Assembly: GCF_014640635.1 (NCBI RefSeq)
Contig: NZ_BMHI01000005.1
Location: 580,736 to 644,735 of the forward strand
Reading direction: 5' to 3'
DNA from: Flexivirga endophytica
Lineage (GTDB): Bacteria; Actinomycetota; Actinomycetes; Actinomycetales; Dermatophilaceae
Length of the DNA stretch: 64,000 nucleotides
The translations under genes were made by a program, and so were the position numbers. Numbering within the stretch: position 1 is the first letter of the stretch; each line of letters begins with the position of its first letter. Under the pieces are notes generated by a model. It worked only from the letters and a program-made list of their open reading frames with translations. It searched no databases and was not told the origin of the DNA. Positions 28,744 to 35,883 of this stretch are shown here, one piece after another.

Positions 28744-30231
28744 ATGGCGACGAAACTATCTGCAACCACAGTCAATTCACTCGACTCGCGAGTGGCCGTG
28801 CCGTCATACGACCGATCGGCGTTGACCACCGGGATAGTGCACCTGGGTGTCGGTGGCTTCCACCGCGCGCATCAGGCGATGTATGTCGACACCCTGCTGT
28901 CCGAGGGTGCAGCCTGCGACTGGGCGTTCACCGGAGTCGGCGTGCTGCCGAAGGACGACCGGATCGTCGAGGTGCTCAACGCGCAGGACGGTCTCTACAC
29001 CCTGGTGGTCAAGCACCCGGACGGTCACCTCGAGCCACGGGTGATCGGCTCGATCCGGCGACTGCTGCACGCCCCGAGTGAGCCGGACGCGGTGCTGGAG
29101 GCGATGTGCGACCCGGCAACTCGCATCGTGTCGCTCACCATCACCGAGGGCAGCTATCTGGTCGATCAGGTGACCGGCGAGTTCGACCCGCATCACCCGT
29201 CGATCCAGCCGGATCTCATCGAGAACGCCGTGCCGGCAACGGCATTCGGCTTCATCGTCGAAGCGTTGCGTCGGCGTCGCGAGGCCGGTGTCGCACCGTT
29301 CACCGTGATGACGTGCGACAACCTGCCCGGCAACGGCGATGTGGCACGTGGCACGATCACCGCCTTCGCGAGGCTGAAGAGTCCCGAGTTGGGGGACTGG
29401 ATTGCCGCCAACGTGTCGTTCCCCAACTGCATGGTCGACCGGATCACGCCGGTGACCACCGAGGACGACATCCATCGGCTGGCCGACGAGTTCGGCATCG
29501 ACGACGGGTGGCCGGTGGTCACCGAGCCGTTCACCCAGTGGGTGCTCGAGGACGAATTCCCCACGGGCAGACCGCCGTTGGACGACGCGGGCGTGCAAGT
29601 CGTCCCCGATGTCATGCCGTATGAGCTGATGAAACTGCGGCTGCTCAACGCGAGCCACCAGGCGCTGTGCTACCTGGGTTACCTGTCGGGCTACCGCTAC
29701 GCGCACGAGGTCGCGCAGGACCAGGAGTTCGCTCGGTTCCTGCTGGGCTACATGAAGCACGAGGGCGAGCCGACGCTGCCCGAGGTGCCCGGCGTGGACC
29801 TGACGGCTTACGAGCACGAGCTCGTCGCGCGGTTCGCCAACCCCGAGATCCGCGACACGCTCGCCAGGCTGTGCGCCGAGAGCAGCGACCGGATCCCGAA
29901 GTGGCTGGTCCCGGTCATCCGTGACGACCTCGCCGCGGACCGGCCGGTCGAGCGGGCGGCGCTCGTCGTCGCAGCCTGGGCGCGGTATGCCGAGGGCGTC
30001 GACGAACAGGGCGAGCCGATCGACATCGTGGATCACCGCAAGGAGCAGGTGATGGCGGCTGCTGCGAAGCAGAGTGATGACCGGCTCGCGTTCATCCGTG
30101 ACCCGAGCCTCTTCGGTGACCTCGCGGAGCAGGAGGCGTTCACCGCGCCATACGTCGCTGCGCTGGAGTCGCTGCACGACAAGGGCGCCGCCGCCACGCT
30201 CCGGGAGCTGATAAGCCGCCTCGGCGACTGA
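28744..30231 (+). CDS. Mannitol 2-dehydrogenase-family polyol dehydrogenase
   Basis: A 495-residue NAD-dependent long-chain polyol dehydrogenase/reductase, oxidising mannitol to fructose, arabitol to xylulose, or acting on an aldonate relative. The Rossmann motif GVGGFHRAHQAMY is near residue 30, and the catalytic Lys region MKLRLLNASHQALCYLG is conserved. The ATG at 28744 is taken; a GTG at 28735 overlapping the permease stop is equally possible. If the product is D-xylulose, the xylulokinase at 35880 would be the next enzyme. Confidence 0.87.
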   Translation: MATKLSATTVNSLDSRVAVPSYDRSALTTGIVHLGVGGFHRAHQAMYVDTLLSEGAACDWAFTGVGVLPKDDRIVEVLNAQDGLYTLVVKHPDGHLEPRVIGSIRRLLHAPSEPDAVLEAMCDPATRIVSLTITEGSYLVDQVTGEFDPHHPSIQPDLIENAVPATAFGFIVEALRRRREAGVAPFTVMTCDNLPGNGDVARGTITAFARLKSPELGDWIAANVSFPNCMVDRITPVTTEDDIHRLADEFGIDDGWPVVTEPFTQWVLEDEFPTGRPPLDDAGVQVVPDVMPYELMKLRLLNASHQALCYLGYLSGYRYAHEVAQDQEFARFLLGYMKHEGEPTLPEVPGVDLTAYEHELVARFANPEIRDTLARLCAESSDRIPKWLVPVIRDDLAADRPVERAALVVAAWARYAEGVDEQGEPIDIVDHRKEQVMAAAAKQSDDRLAFIRDPSLFGDLAEQEAFTAPYVAALESLHDKGAAATLRELISRLGD

Positions 30232-30251
30232 CCCTTCCGCGCACACCTCCT

Positions 30252-30347
30252 CGTCGAGAGGCTCACAAACGACTCGAGGGGCTCAGAAATTTCGGCCGTT
30301 CACCGGTGATTTTCTGAGCCTCTCGACGTCTGTCTGAGCCTCTCGGC
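30252..30347. repeat. Nested palindromic intergenic repeat, copy B (96 bp)
   Basis: Four iterons of AGGCTCA (one variant GGGCTCA) run > > < < over 96 bases: outer arm starting CGTCGAGAGGCTCA at 30252, inner arm 30272-30290, complementary inner arm 30308-30328, and outer arm ending near 30347. The first inner arm has small mismatches with its partner. It lies between convergent genes and supplies the last codons of the DUF559-like gene. Confidence 0.75.
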
Positions 30348-31403
30348 GGGGAAGGCTCGCGGCGGCAGCGGGCCGTCCGGGACGGGCCAGCCGCCGTCGA
30401 GCACCGGCCGCACTCCGTGTGCGCCCAGCACTCCGTGCAGTGCCCCGTGGGGCAATCCTTCGCTCCAGTCCCAGCGGGCGATGTCCTCCACCTCATGGTG
30501 TCGGCGCAATCGCTGCTCTCGCTTCTTCTCCTGCAACAGGGCGTCGACCGCGCTTTCGCCCGAATCATCTTCTGGGAAAGTGTATTTCAGGTCGCCATCG
30601 GACTCTCCGACGAGCCCAAGCGCTGGCCAGTAGAAGTCGGTGCGGCCGATGAAGCCCGCGCCATCGAAGAACTTCTTCTGCAACTCGGGCATCGGCAGAC
30701 CGCACTGGAACATCCGTGTGCGACTCAAGGATTCGAGCGGGGATTCGGCACGCTCGTCGGCAAGGTGTATGGCGAGTTGCGCCATACGTCTGCCACGTCT
30801 GCCCCTGGGAACCTTGGCGAGTTCGCCGAGAAGCGCCTCACGGGAGGTCAACGACCGATGTAGTGCGTCGTCGCACACGGAAACTCCGGACTCGAGCAAG
30901 GCGTGCCGCGCGTCGTCGACGACGGTGCGTTCGTATGGCGTGACCAGCAGTCCACCGATGTCGACCGCCTCTGTCGGCAACGACGTTCGACGGCGACGGA
31001 CGTTCGGCGTGCGACCGCGGGTGCCGGGGCGGACGACATACTCGACCCGGCGTGATCGTGCGCCGATCGAGGGAAGTTGCCACACGGCGCAGCTGGTGTC
31101 GTTCGAGAACACGAGTTCGTGATCAGTGGCGTCCCGCACGGCCCACGCCATAATGATGAGCAAGTCCTCCGCACTGAGGTCGCCGATGGCGGTTCCGTAG
31201 GCGTTGCGACGCAGTTTTGTGATGGAGGGCGTGCCGTCAACGGGTGACAGTCCGAACGCCGTCAGGCGACGTGCCGACGTCGACCGCACGAGTGCACCAA
31301 GCCCGGCAACGTGCTCGGCTCGTGCGCGCATGTGCGACTCCAGTGCCTTCGACACGGGGTACGGCTCGTTCGGTGCCACGCTCATGACGAGTGAGCGTCG
31401 CAT
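30300..31403 (-). CDS. DUF559-like protein with nuclease-fold C-terminus
   Basis: A 367-residue protein of a type common in actinobacteria. The N-terminal half resembles AbiEi-like/HTH-containing hypothetical proteins (VTPYERTVVDDARHALLESG). The C-terminal half carries SPLESLSRTRMFQCGLPMPELQ, then GRTDFYWPALGLVGESDGDLKY; the spaced Asp, Glu-x-Asp and Lys are the pattern of DUF559/Vsr-like PD-(D/E)XK nuclease folds. The start at 31403 lacks a Shine-Dalgarno site; ATG 31385 is an alternative. The last ~15 codons lie in repeat copy B, and copy C lies just upstream, so the gene is bracketed by the same element. Function is unknown. Confidence 0.6.
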   Translation of the reverse strand: MRRSLVMSVAPNEPYPVSKALESHMRARAEHVAGLGALVRSTSARRLTAFGLSPVDGTPSITKLRRNAYGTAIGDLSAEDLLIIMAWAVRDATDHELVFSNDTSCAVWQLPSIGARSRRVEYVVRPGTRGRTPNVRRRRTSLPTEAVDIGGLLVTPYERTVVDDARHALLESGVSVCDDALHRSLTSREALLGELAKVPRGRRGRRMAQLAIHLADERAESPLESLSRTRMFQCGLPMPELQKKFFDGAGFIGRTDFYWPALGLVGESDGDLKYTFPEDDSGESAVDALLQEKKREQRLRRHHEVEDIARWDWSEGLPHGALHGVLGAHGVRPVLDGGWPVPDGPLPPRAFPAERLRQTSRGSENHR

Positions 31404-31462
31404 CCACGCGCCGGCGCCCGCAAAAGTTTTCCACAGCCTTGCACCTGACCACTTCCGACACC

Positions 31463-31563
31463 TTCGCCGAGAGGCTCACCACACGCTCGAGAGGCTCAGA
31501 AAAGTGACCGCTTCGACGCGAATTTTCTGAGCCTCTCGAGGCCGTTGTGAGCCTGTCGGCGAA
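31463..31563. repeat. Nested palindromic intergenic repeat, copy C (95-101 bp)
   Basis: Inner arms 31486-31503 and 31523-31540 are perfect complements over 18 bases. Outer arms 31463-31478 and 31548-31563 match over 16 bases with one mismatch. The four AGGCTCA/TGAGCCT iterons have the same order and spacing as in copies A and B. It lies between two genes on the same strand (DUF559-like and efeB). Confidence 0.8.
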
Positions 31564-31593
31564 GGGGCCGCTCTGCCGGATTCGGTGAGGAGG

Positions 31594-32865
31594 CTAGGTG
31601 AAGAGCTGCTCGCCGATGTAGTGACCCGTCTTGGGCGACGGCGGTATGGCGAAAAGACCCGAGCCGACGTGCTTGACGTATTCGTTCAGCAGATCAGCGG
31701 CGCCGAGCTTGCGCTGCAACTGCACGAAGTGCGCCGGGTCGTTCTGATAGCAGACGAACAGCAGCCCGGCGTCGAGCTGCCCGAATTCGTTGATGCCGTC
31801 GGTGTAGTTGTACCCGCGGCGGAGGATCTTGATGCCGCCGTTGTTCTCATGTGCGGCCAGGGCGATGTGCGACGTCGGGGCGATGATCGCCTCGCCGTCC
31901 TTGCCCTTGGCGGCGAAGCGCGGGGTGTCGTGCTCGACAGACCCGCTCAACGGCTCGCCGTGCGTCTTGCCACGCCCGAAGATGTGCTCCTGGTCGCTGA
32001 CCCGGTCGGCGTCCCAGGTCTCGATGTTCATCTCGATCTTGCGCACCACCTGGTAGGTGCCACCGGTCATCCAGTCGGCGTCCTTCAACCAGACGTACTT
32101 GTCGAAGTCGGCGCCGGTGCTGATGTTGCGGGTGCCGTCCTTGAATCCGAAGAGGTTCCGCGGCGTCTGCTGACCTTTGCCGGCCGACGCGCGGCCGAAT
32201 CCCATTACGGTCCAACGGGTTTGGACGGTGTCTCGCGCCATGCGGGCCAAGTTTCGGATGGCGTGATAACACACCTGCGGGTCATCCGCGCAGACCTGCA
32301 CCGACAGGTCGCCGTCACTGGTCTCGGGGGTGAGGTTGTCACTGGGCAGCTTGGGCAGCCGACGCAGCAGCGCCGGTCGCTTGTCCGCCAGGCCGAACCG
32401 GTCGTCGAAGATCGACGGGCCCAGACCGATGGTGACCGTGAGGCTGGCAGCATCCAGGCCGAGAGCTTCGCCGGTGTCCTGGCCGACGCCGGCGTCCGAC
32501 GACGGCTGGACCTGACCGATCGGCTCGGCGCGCATCAGTTGGGCGCTGGCGGCGGTCCACCGGGCGAGCAGCGACTGCAGGTCCGTTCGCAACGATCCGT
32601 CGACCAGATCGAAAGTCATGAAGATGGAATACCGCTGCGGAGGCGTCCGGATCCCGGCGGGCTCGGCTTGGTCGTAGAACGGATACTGCGTGGTCAGGTC
32701 GATGGCGTCCTTGTCGGCGGCGTCCGCCGGATGCGAACGCGAGGCGTCCATGCCCCAGGACGCGCCCACCGCGAGCGCGCCCACAGTCGCTCCACCGACG
32801 GCTCCCTGGAAGAGCCGTCGGCGCGGCAGACTATGACCTCTGGTCTCGGGTTGTTCGTTGTTCAA
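31594..32865 (-). CDS. efeB: EfeB, periplasmic Dyp-type heme peroxidase of the iron uptake system
   Basis: A 423-residue Dyp-type peroxidase that works with EfeU and EfeO in iron or heme-iron acquisition. The TTG at 32865 is chosen because it overlaps the efeO stop (TTGA) and because a Tat signal peptide follows at once: a twin-Arg motif RRRLFQG near residue 17, then a hydrophobic stretch. The long open frame upstream is only the efeO antisense shadow. The Dyp motif GFKDGTRN (catalytic Asp) and the heme-ligand region APTSHIALAAHENN are visible. It is the third gene of the efeUOB operon. Confidence 0.9.
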   Translation of the reverse strand: MNNEQPETRGHSLPRRRLFQGAVGGATVGALAVGASWGMDASRSHPADAADKDAIDLTTQYPFYDQAEPAGIRTPPQRYSIFMTFDLVDGSLRTDLQSLLARWTAASAQLMRAEPIGQVQPSSDAGVGQDTGEALGLDAASLTVTIGLGPSIFDDRFGLADKRPALLRRLPKLPSDNLTPETSDGDLSVQVCADDPQVCYHAIRNLARMARDTVQTRWTVMGFGRASAGKGQQTPRNLFGFKDGTRNISTGADFDKYVWLKDADWMTGGTYQVVRKIEMNIETWDADRVSDQEHIFGRGKTHGEPLSGSVEHDTPRFAAKGKDGEAIIAPTSHIALAAHENNGGIKILRRGYNYTDGINEFGQLDAGLLFVCYQNDPAHFVQLQRKLGAADLLNEYVKHVGSGLFAIPPSPKTGHYIGEQLFT

Positions 32866-34112
32866 CCTGCGGTCGCCACCTTCTGCGCGATCTGCGACAG
32901 CGGGTCCTGCAACGCCTGGACCTTCTTGCTGAGCTTGGCGGCGTCGGTCTTGCGCAGTTGCGCCGTCCACGGCTTGAAACCGCCCAGCGAGGCGCCGTCG
33001 CGGTAAGGGGTCAGGCCGTTGGTCACATTGGTGAACTGCTTGCTCACCCGTGCGGTCAGCGCCGGGTCGATCTTCTGCAGACCGGGCTTGAGGAACGCGA
33101 ACGCCTGCTGGGCGCCCTCAACGTTGGAGGCGAAGTCGGACAGGTCGGTGTGGCTGTACTTCTCCTCCTCGCCCTTGATCTTGTTGGTCTGCACCTCTTC
33201 GAGCAGGCTGGCTGCGCCATTGGCCAGGTCCTCGGGCTTGTAGGTGACGCCCTTGACCAACTTGGCGAGCTTGCCGACGTTGGTGTGCAGTTCCTTCGCG
33301 TACTTCTTGGTCTGAGGAGTGATCTTGCCGCCCTGCCAGAGGTCCTTCTCGACCGCGTGGAAGCCGTGCCAGCCGACCTTGGGGTCGAGGTTGGACTGCC
33401 TCATGTCGATCAGGTAGTCGAGGTTGCCCGCGTTGTCCCCGGGCTTGAAGCCGGGCAGGACGAATCCGCCGACATCGGACTCGATCTTCTCGTAGAACGG
33501 GCGCGCGCCGGCATACGCCTTCTTGGCCGCGGCGACGTCGCCCTTGTCGACCGCCGCCTTCAGTTTCCCGATCGCGGTGACCATGTCGGCGGCGTTCTGG
33601 TTGACGAACTTCGCGTAGCCCTTGGTTCCTTCGGCCAGCACCGTGGCGGTGGAGCCGGAAGCTGCTGCGGCCGCCTTGCCGGTCACCGTGAACGGAACGT
33701 TCTCCTTGTCGGCGCCGGGGCAGTAGAGCTGGTATTTGCCGCCCGAGAGCGTGGCCGTGAACTTCACCGGGGCGAGGCCCGGCGCGAGGTTCTCCTTCTC
33801 GCCGAGGATGCGCTGATCGCTCTGCAACTCGATCTCGGTGATGGCGGTCGCGTCCTTGTTGGTGATGGTGAAGGTGACCGGACCGGCCGGTGCGGACGCG
33901 TGGTCGAGCTCGCAGCCGCCGGCGCTGGTCAACGTCACGCCGACCTGCGCCGCGCCACCGGACACCTTCGCTGCCGCGTTGCTCGCGGAGCTGCCGCCGG
34001 ATGCCCTGTTCGCGGATCCGCCGGAGGACGACGACCCGCAGGCGGTGAGCGCCAGAGCGACCGCGACGGCGGCGCCGGGTACGGCTGCGAGACGGACAGT
34101 GGACTTAGGCAT
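32862..34112 (-). CDS. efeO: EfeO, iron-binding lipoprotein
   Basis: A 416-residue EfeO. The ATG at 34112 follows GAGGAG; it gives a lipoprotein signal with lipobox LTAC and lipid-bearing Cys25. A cupredoxin-like domain follows (about residues 50-145: CELDHASAPAGPVTFTITN and YQLYCPG), then an imelysin-like M75 domain (about 160-410) whose metal motif HxxE is seen as HAVEKDLW. It is thought to bind iron and pass it to EfeU. Its start overlaps the efeU end by eight bases and its stop overlaps the efeB TTG. Confidence 0.92.
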   Translation of the reverse strand: MPKSTVRLAAVPGAAVAVALALTACGSSSSGGSANRASGGSSASNAAAKVSGGAAQVGVTLTSAGGCELDHASAPAGPVTFTITNKDATAITEIELQSDQRILGEKENLAPGLAPVKFTATLSGGKYQLYCPGADKENVPFTVTGKAAAAASGSTATVLAEGTKGYAKFVNQNAADMVTAIGKLKAAVDKGDVAAAKKAYAGARPFYEKIESDVGGFVLPGFKPGDNAGNLDYLIDMRQSNLDPKVGWHGFHAVEKDLWQGGKITPQTKKYAKELHTNVGKLAKLVKGVTYKPEDLANGAASLLEEVQTNKIKGEEEKYSHTDLSDFASNVEGAQQAFAFLKPGLQKIDPALTARVSKQFTNVTNGLTPYRDGASLGGFKPWTAQLRKTDAAKLSKKVQALQDPLSQIAQKVATAG

Positions 34113-35703
34113 GTGCTGAGCTCCTCGAAGAGGTATCGCGGGTGGTCGCACTGACGCGTTCGCGGGTGCTGGGAACACGTCGGCGCGCACGCAGCGCGAC
34201 GACGAGGAGTGTGATGGCCGCCAGGAGCAGGCCGAGGGGGACGACACGACCCCAGAAGGTTGCCGAATCACGTTCTCCGGCAAAGTGATTGAGTGCGCTG
34301 CTGAAGTCGTCGGTGTATGACGGCTTGACCGACCACGAAGCGCCGGGAGCGGTCATGCCTGCCGGCATCGTCGCGTCGGGAGCGATGGTCAGCGTGCGCT
34401 GGGTGTTCAGGCCGCCGCCGGTGAGGGTCACGCTGGAGCGGACGGCGCGACTCGCGTCATACAGCCTTCCGTGGCTGGTCCACACGTCGAGCTTGTCGCT
34501 CTGGTGCCACGCCGCCCGGTAGGGCCCGGGGTTGACAGCGGGGTCCACGCCGACCGGCACCCGACCGCCATTGAGAGCGGTGACCTGCGCGAGGGTGAGG
34601 CTCGAGGGCGCCTTGGCCCCGGACTCGGACGCGGGGCTACCGGTGAAGTGGTTCGTACGGACTCCAGTTACCGTCGCCCTGCCGGCTCGGGTCAGGTGGG
34701 TCTGCTCGCCGCCGGAGCGCTGCAAGGTCGCTCCGTCGAGCCGCACTGTGCCCGCGGTCGCGCCGCCTGCGTCGACCACCGGAGCAGCGGAAGGCACGTC
34801 GAGTGTGGCGGACGGCACCGCGACGAACGTCACGACCGCGCCGATCGCGCACGCCGCCGCGACGCCCAGCTTCAGCCGGATGCTCTGTATGGCGCCGGGG
34901 CGGTGCGCGACGGGCCAGAACGACACCAGTGCCATCGGTATGACGTAGAGCAACCAGCCAAGGACCTCGACGACCCTGGGGTCGGCCGGTATGCCGAGGA
35001 CGCCGGTGAAGACGGCGCTGCGGATCGACCCGACCGGCGCCAGCCAGTGCAGGTCCACGGTTCGTGCCTGTCCGGCATTCAGCCAGCCCGCCTCGTGGGC
35101 GGTACGCAGCGCGCTGACGACCAGGCCGGCGGCGATCAGGATCAGGAAGGCGCTGGTGCCCTTGAAGAACTTGCCCAGGTTGAGGGAGACGCCGCCGCGG
35201 TAGATGCCGATGCCGAGCAGGACCGAGCCGCCGATCCCGAGCACCGCACCGGCGATCGCACTGCCGGTGTTGGTGGAGGCCTGGAAGGTCGCCAGCATGA
35301 AGACCGCGCTCTCGAAGCCCTCCTTCAGGACCGCGAGGAAGGCCATGATCACCATGGCCCGCGAGGTGCCTTCGCCCAGTGCACTCTGCGCAGCGGCCTC
35401 GATCTCCCGCTTGAGTCCGCGGGAGTGCTTGCTCATCCAGATGATCATGCCGGTCACGAAGACCACGGCGACCGCGCCGATGACGGTCTCCATCATCTCC
35501 TGCTGCCGTTGCGGCAGCGCGGACTCGACGACCTTCAGCGTGATCCCCACGGCGATGCTGATCGCGATGCCGGCGCCGACGCCGATCCACATGGTGGTCA
35601 GTCGATGACCGTTCTTCTTCAGGAAGGCAGCGATGATGCCGACGATCAATGCAGCTTCGAGACCCTCGCGCAGGCCGATCACGAATGTCGCGAGCACGTG
35701 CAC
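34105..35703 (-). CDS. efeU: EfeU, high-affinity iron permease (Ftr1 family)
   Basis: A 532-residue permease. The N-terminal ~280 residues form the seven-helix Ftr1 domain, with the first iron motif REGLEAAL at residue 12 and a second near residue 125 that reads KEGFESAVF, i.e. Lys in place of the usual Arg. A long extracytoplasmic C-terminal domain follows (about residues 300-490) and ends in one more membrane helix and a basic tail, longer than E. coli EfeU. The iron box at 35716-35734 lies 12 bases upstream of the ATG. Confidence 0.92.
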   Translation of the reverse strand: MHVLATFVIGLREGLEAALIVGIIAAFLKKNGHRLTTMWIGVGAGIAISIAVGITLKVVESALPQRQQEMMETVIGAVAVVFVTGMIIWMSKHSRGLKREIEAAAQSALGEGTSRAMVIMAFLAVLKEGFESAVFMLATFQASTNTGSAIAGAVLGIGGSVLLGIGIYRGGVSLNLGKFFKGTSAFLILIAAGLVVSALRTAHEAGWLNAGQARTVDLHWLAPVGSIRSAVFTGVLGIPADPRVVEVLGWLLYVIPMALVSFWPVAHRPGAIQSIRLKLGVAAACAIGAVVTFVAVPSATLDVPSAAPVVDAGGATAGTVRLDGATLQRSGGEQTHLTRAGRATVTGVRTNHFTGSPASESGAKAPSSLTLAQVTALNGGRVPVGVDPAVNPGPYRAAWHQSDKLDVWTSHGRLYDASRAVRSSVTLTGGGLNTQRTLTIAPDATMPAGMTAPGASWSVKPSYTDDFSSALNHFAGERDSATFWGRVVPLGLLLAAITLLVVALRARRRVPSTRERVSATTRDTSSRSSAHA

Positions 35704-35715
35704 CTCTCTGCGGTA

Positions 35716-35734
35716 TTAGGCAAGCCTTAACTAA
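35716..35734. promoter_or_regulatory. DtxR/IdeR-type iron box controlling efeUOB
   Basis: TTAGGCAAGCCTTAACTAA agrees at 14 of 19 positions with the IdeR consensus TTAGGTTAGGCTAACCTAA as I know it, including both TTAG/CTAA ends. It lies 12 bases upstream of the efeU ATG, so an iron-loaded repressor there would block transcription when iron is plentiful. Confidence 0.75.
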
Positions 35735-35790
35735 GCAGGGCCGAGCATAGACCCTGGGTTTCGGCATGCACCAATCCGGTCAGCAGATCG

Positions 35791-35850
35791 GCGGGGTCCC
35801 CGCGAAGTATTCGGAGGAACGCAGTGGGGGAGAAACTTCATGGGGTGACT
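35791..35850. repeat. 60-bp GCGGGGTCCCCGCGAAGT repeat, copy 1
   Basis: This 60-base segment matches 41319-41378 at 54 of 60 positions. It contains the palindrome GCGGGGTCCCCGC and longer interrupted arms: CCCCGCGAAGT near its start and ACTTCATGGGG near its end. It ends at the -10-like TACCCT before xylB. A partial third member lies at about 49844-49881, before pheS. Confidence 0.75.
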
Positions 35851-35855
35851 ACCCT
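35850..35855 (+). promoter_or_regulatory. -10-like TACCCT before the xylB minicistron
   Basis: TACCCT fits TAnnnT and is followed by seven bases and the ATG at 35863. It overlaps the last base of the 60-bp repeat by one. Its promoter role is less certain than for the TAGnnT boxes. Confidence 0.35.
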
Positions 35856-35862
35856 CGCCTGC

Positions 35863-35883
35863 ATGACGCAGGTCCGCATATGA
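35863..35883 (+). CDS. Possible 6-codon leaderless minicistron coupled to xylB
   Basis: ATG at 35863 opens MTQVRI followed by TGA at 35881-35883, overlapping the xylB ATG (35880-35882) as ATGA. A -10-like TACCCT lies seven bases upstream. Ribosomes finishing this ORF would be placed on the xylB start. It also contains the GCAGG that could serve as the xylB Shine-Dalgarno sequence. Confidence 0.3.
   Translation: MTQVRI

Noticed and set aside
31594..32970. efeB starting at 32970
   Set aside because: The extra 35 codons are antisense-independent overlap with efeO and Arg/Gln-rich. The TTG at 32865 gives a Tat signal peptide directly and overlaps the efeO stop.
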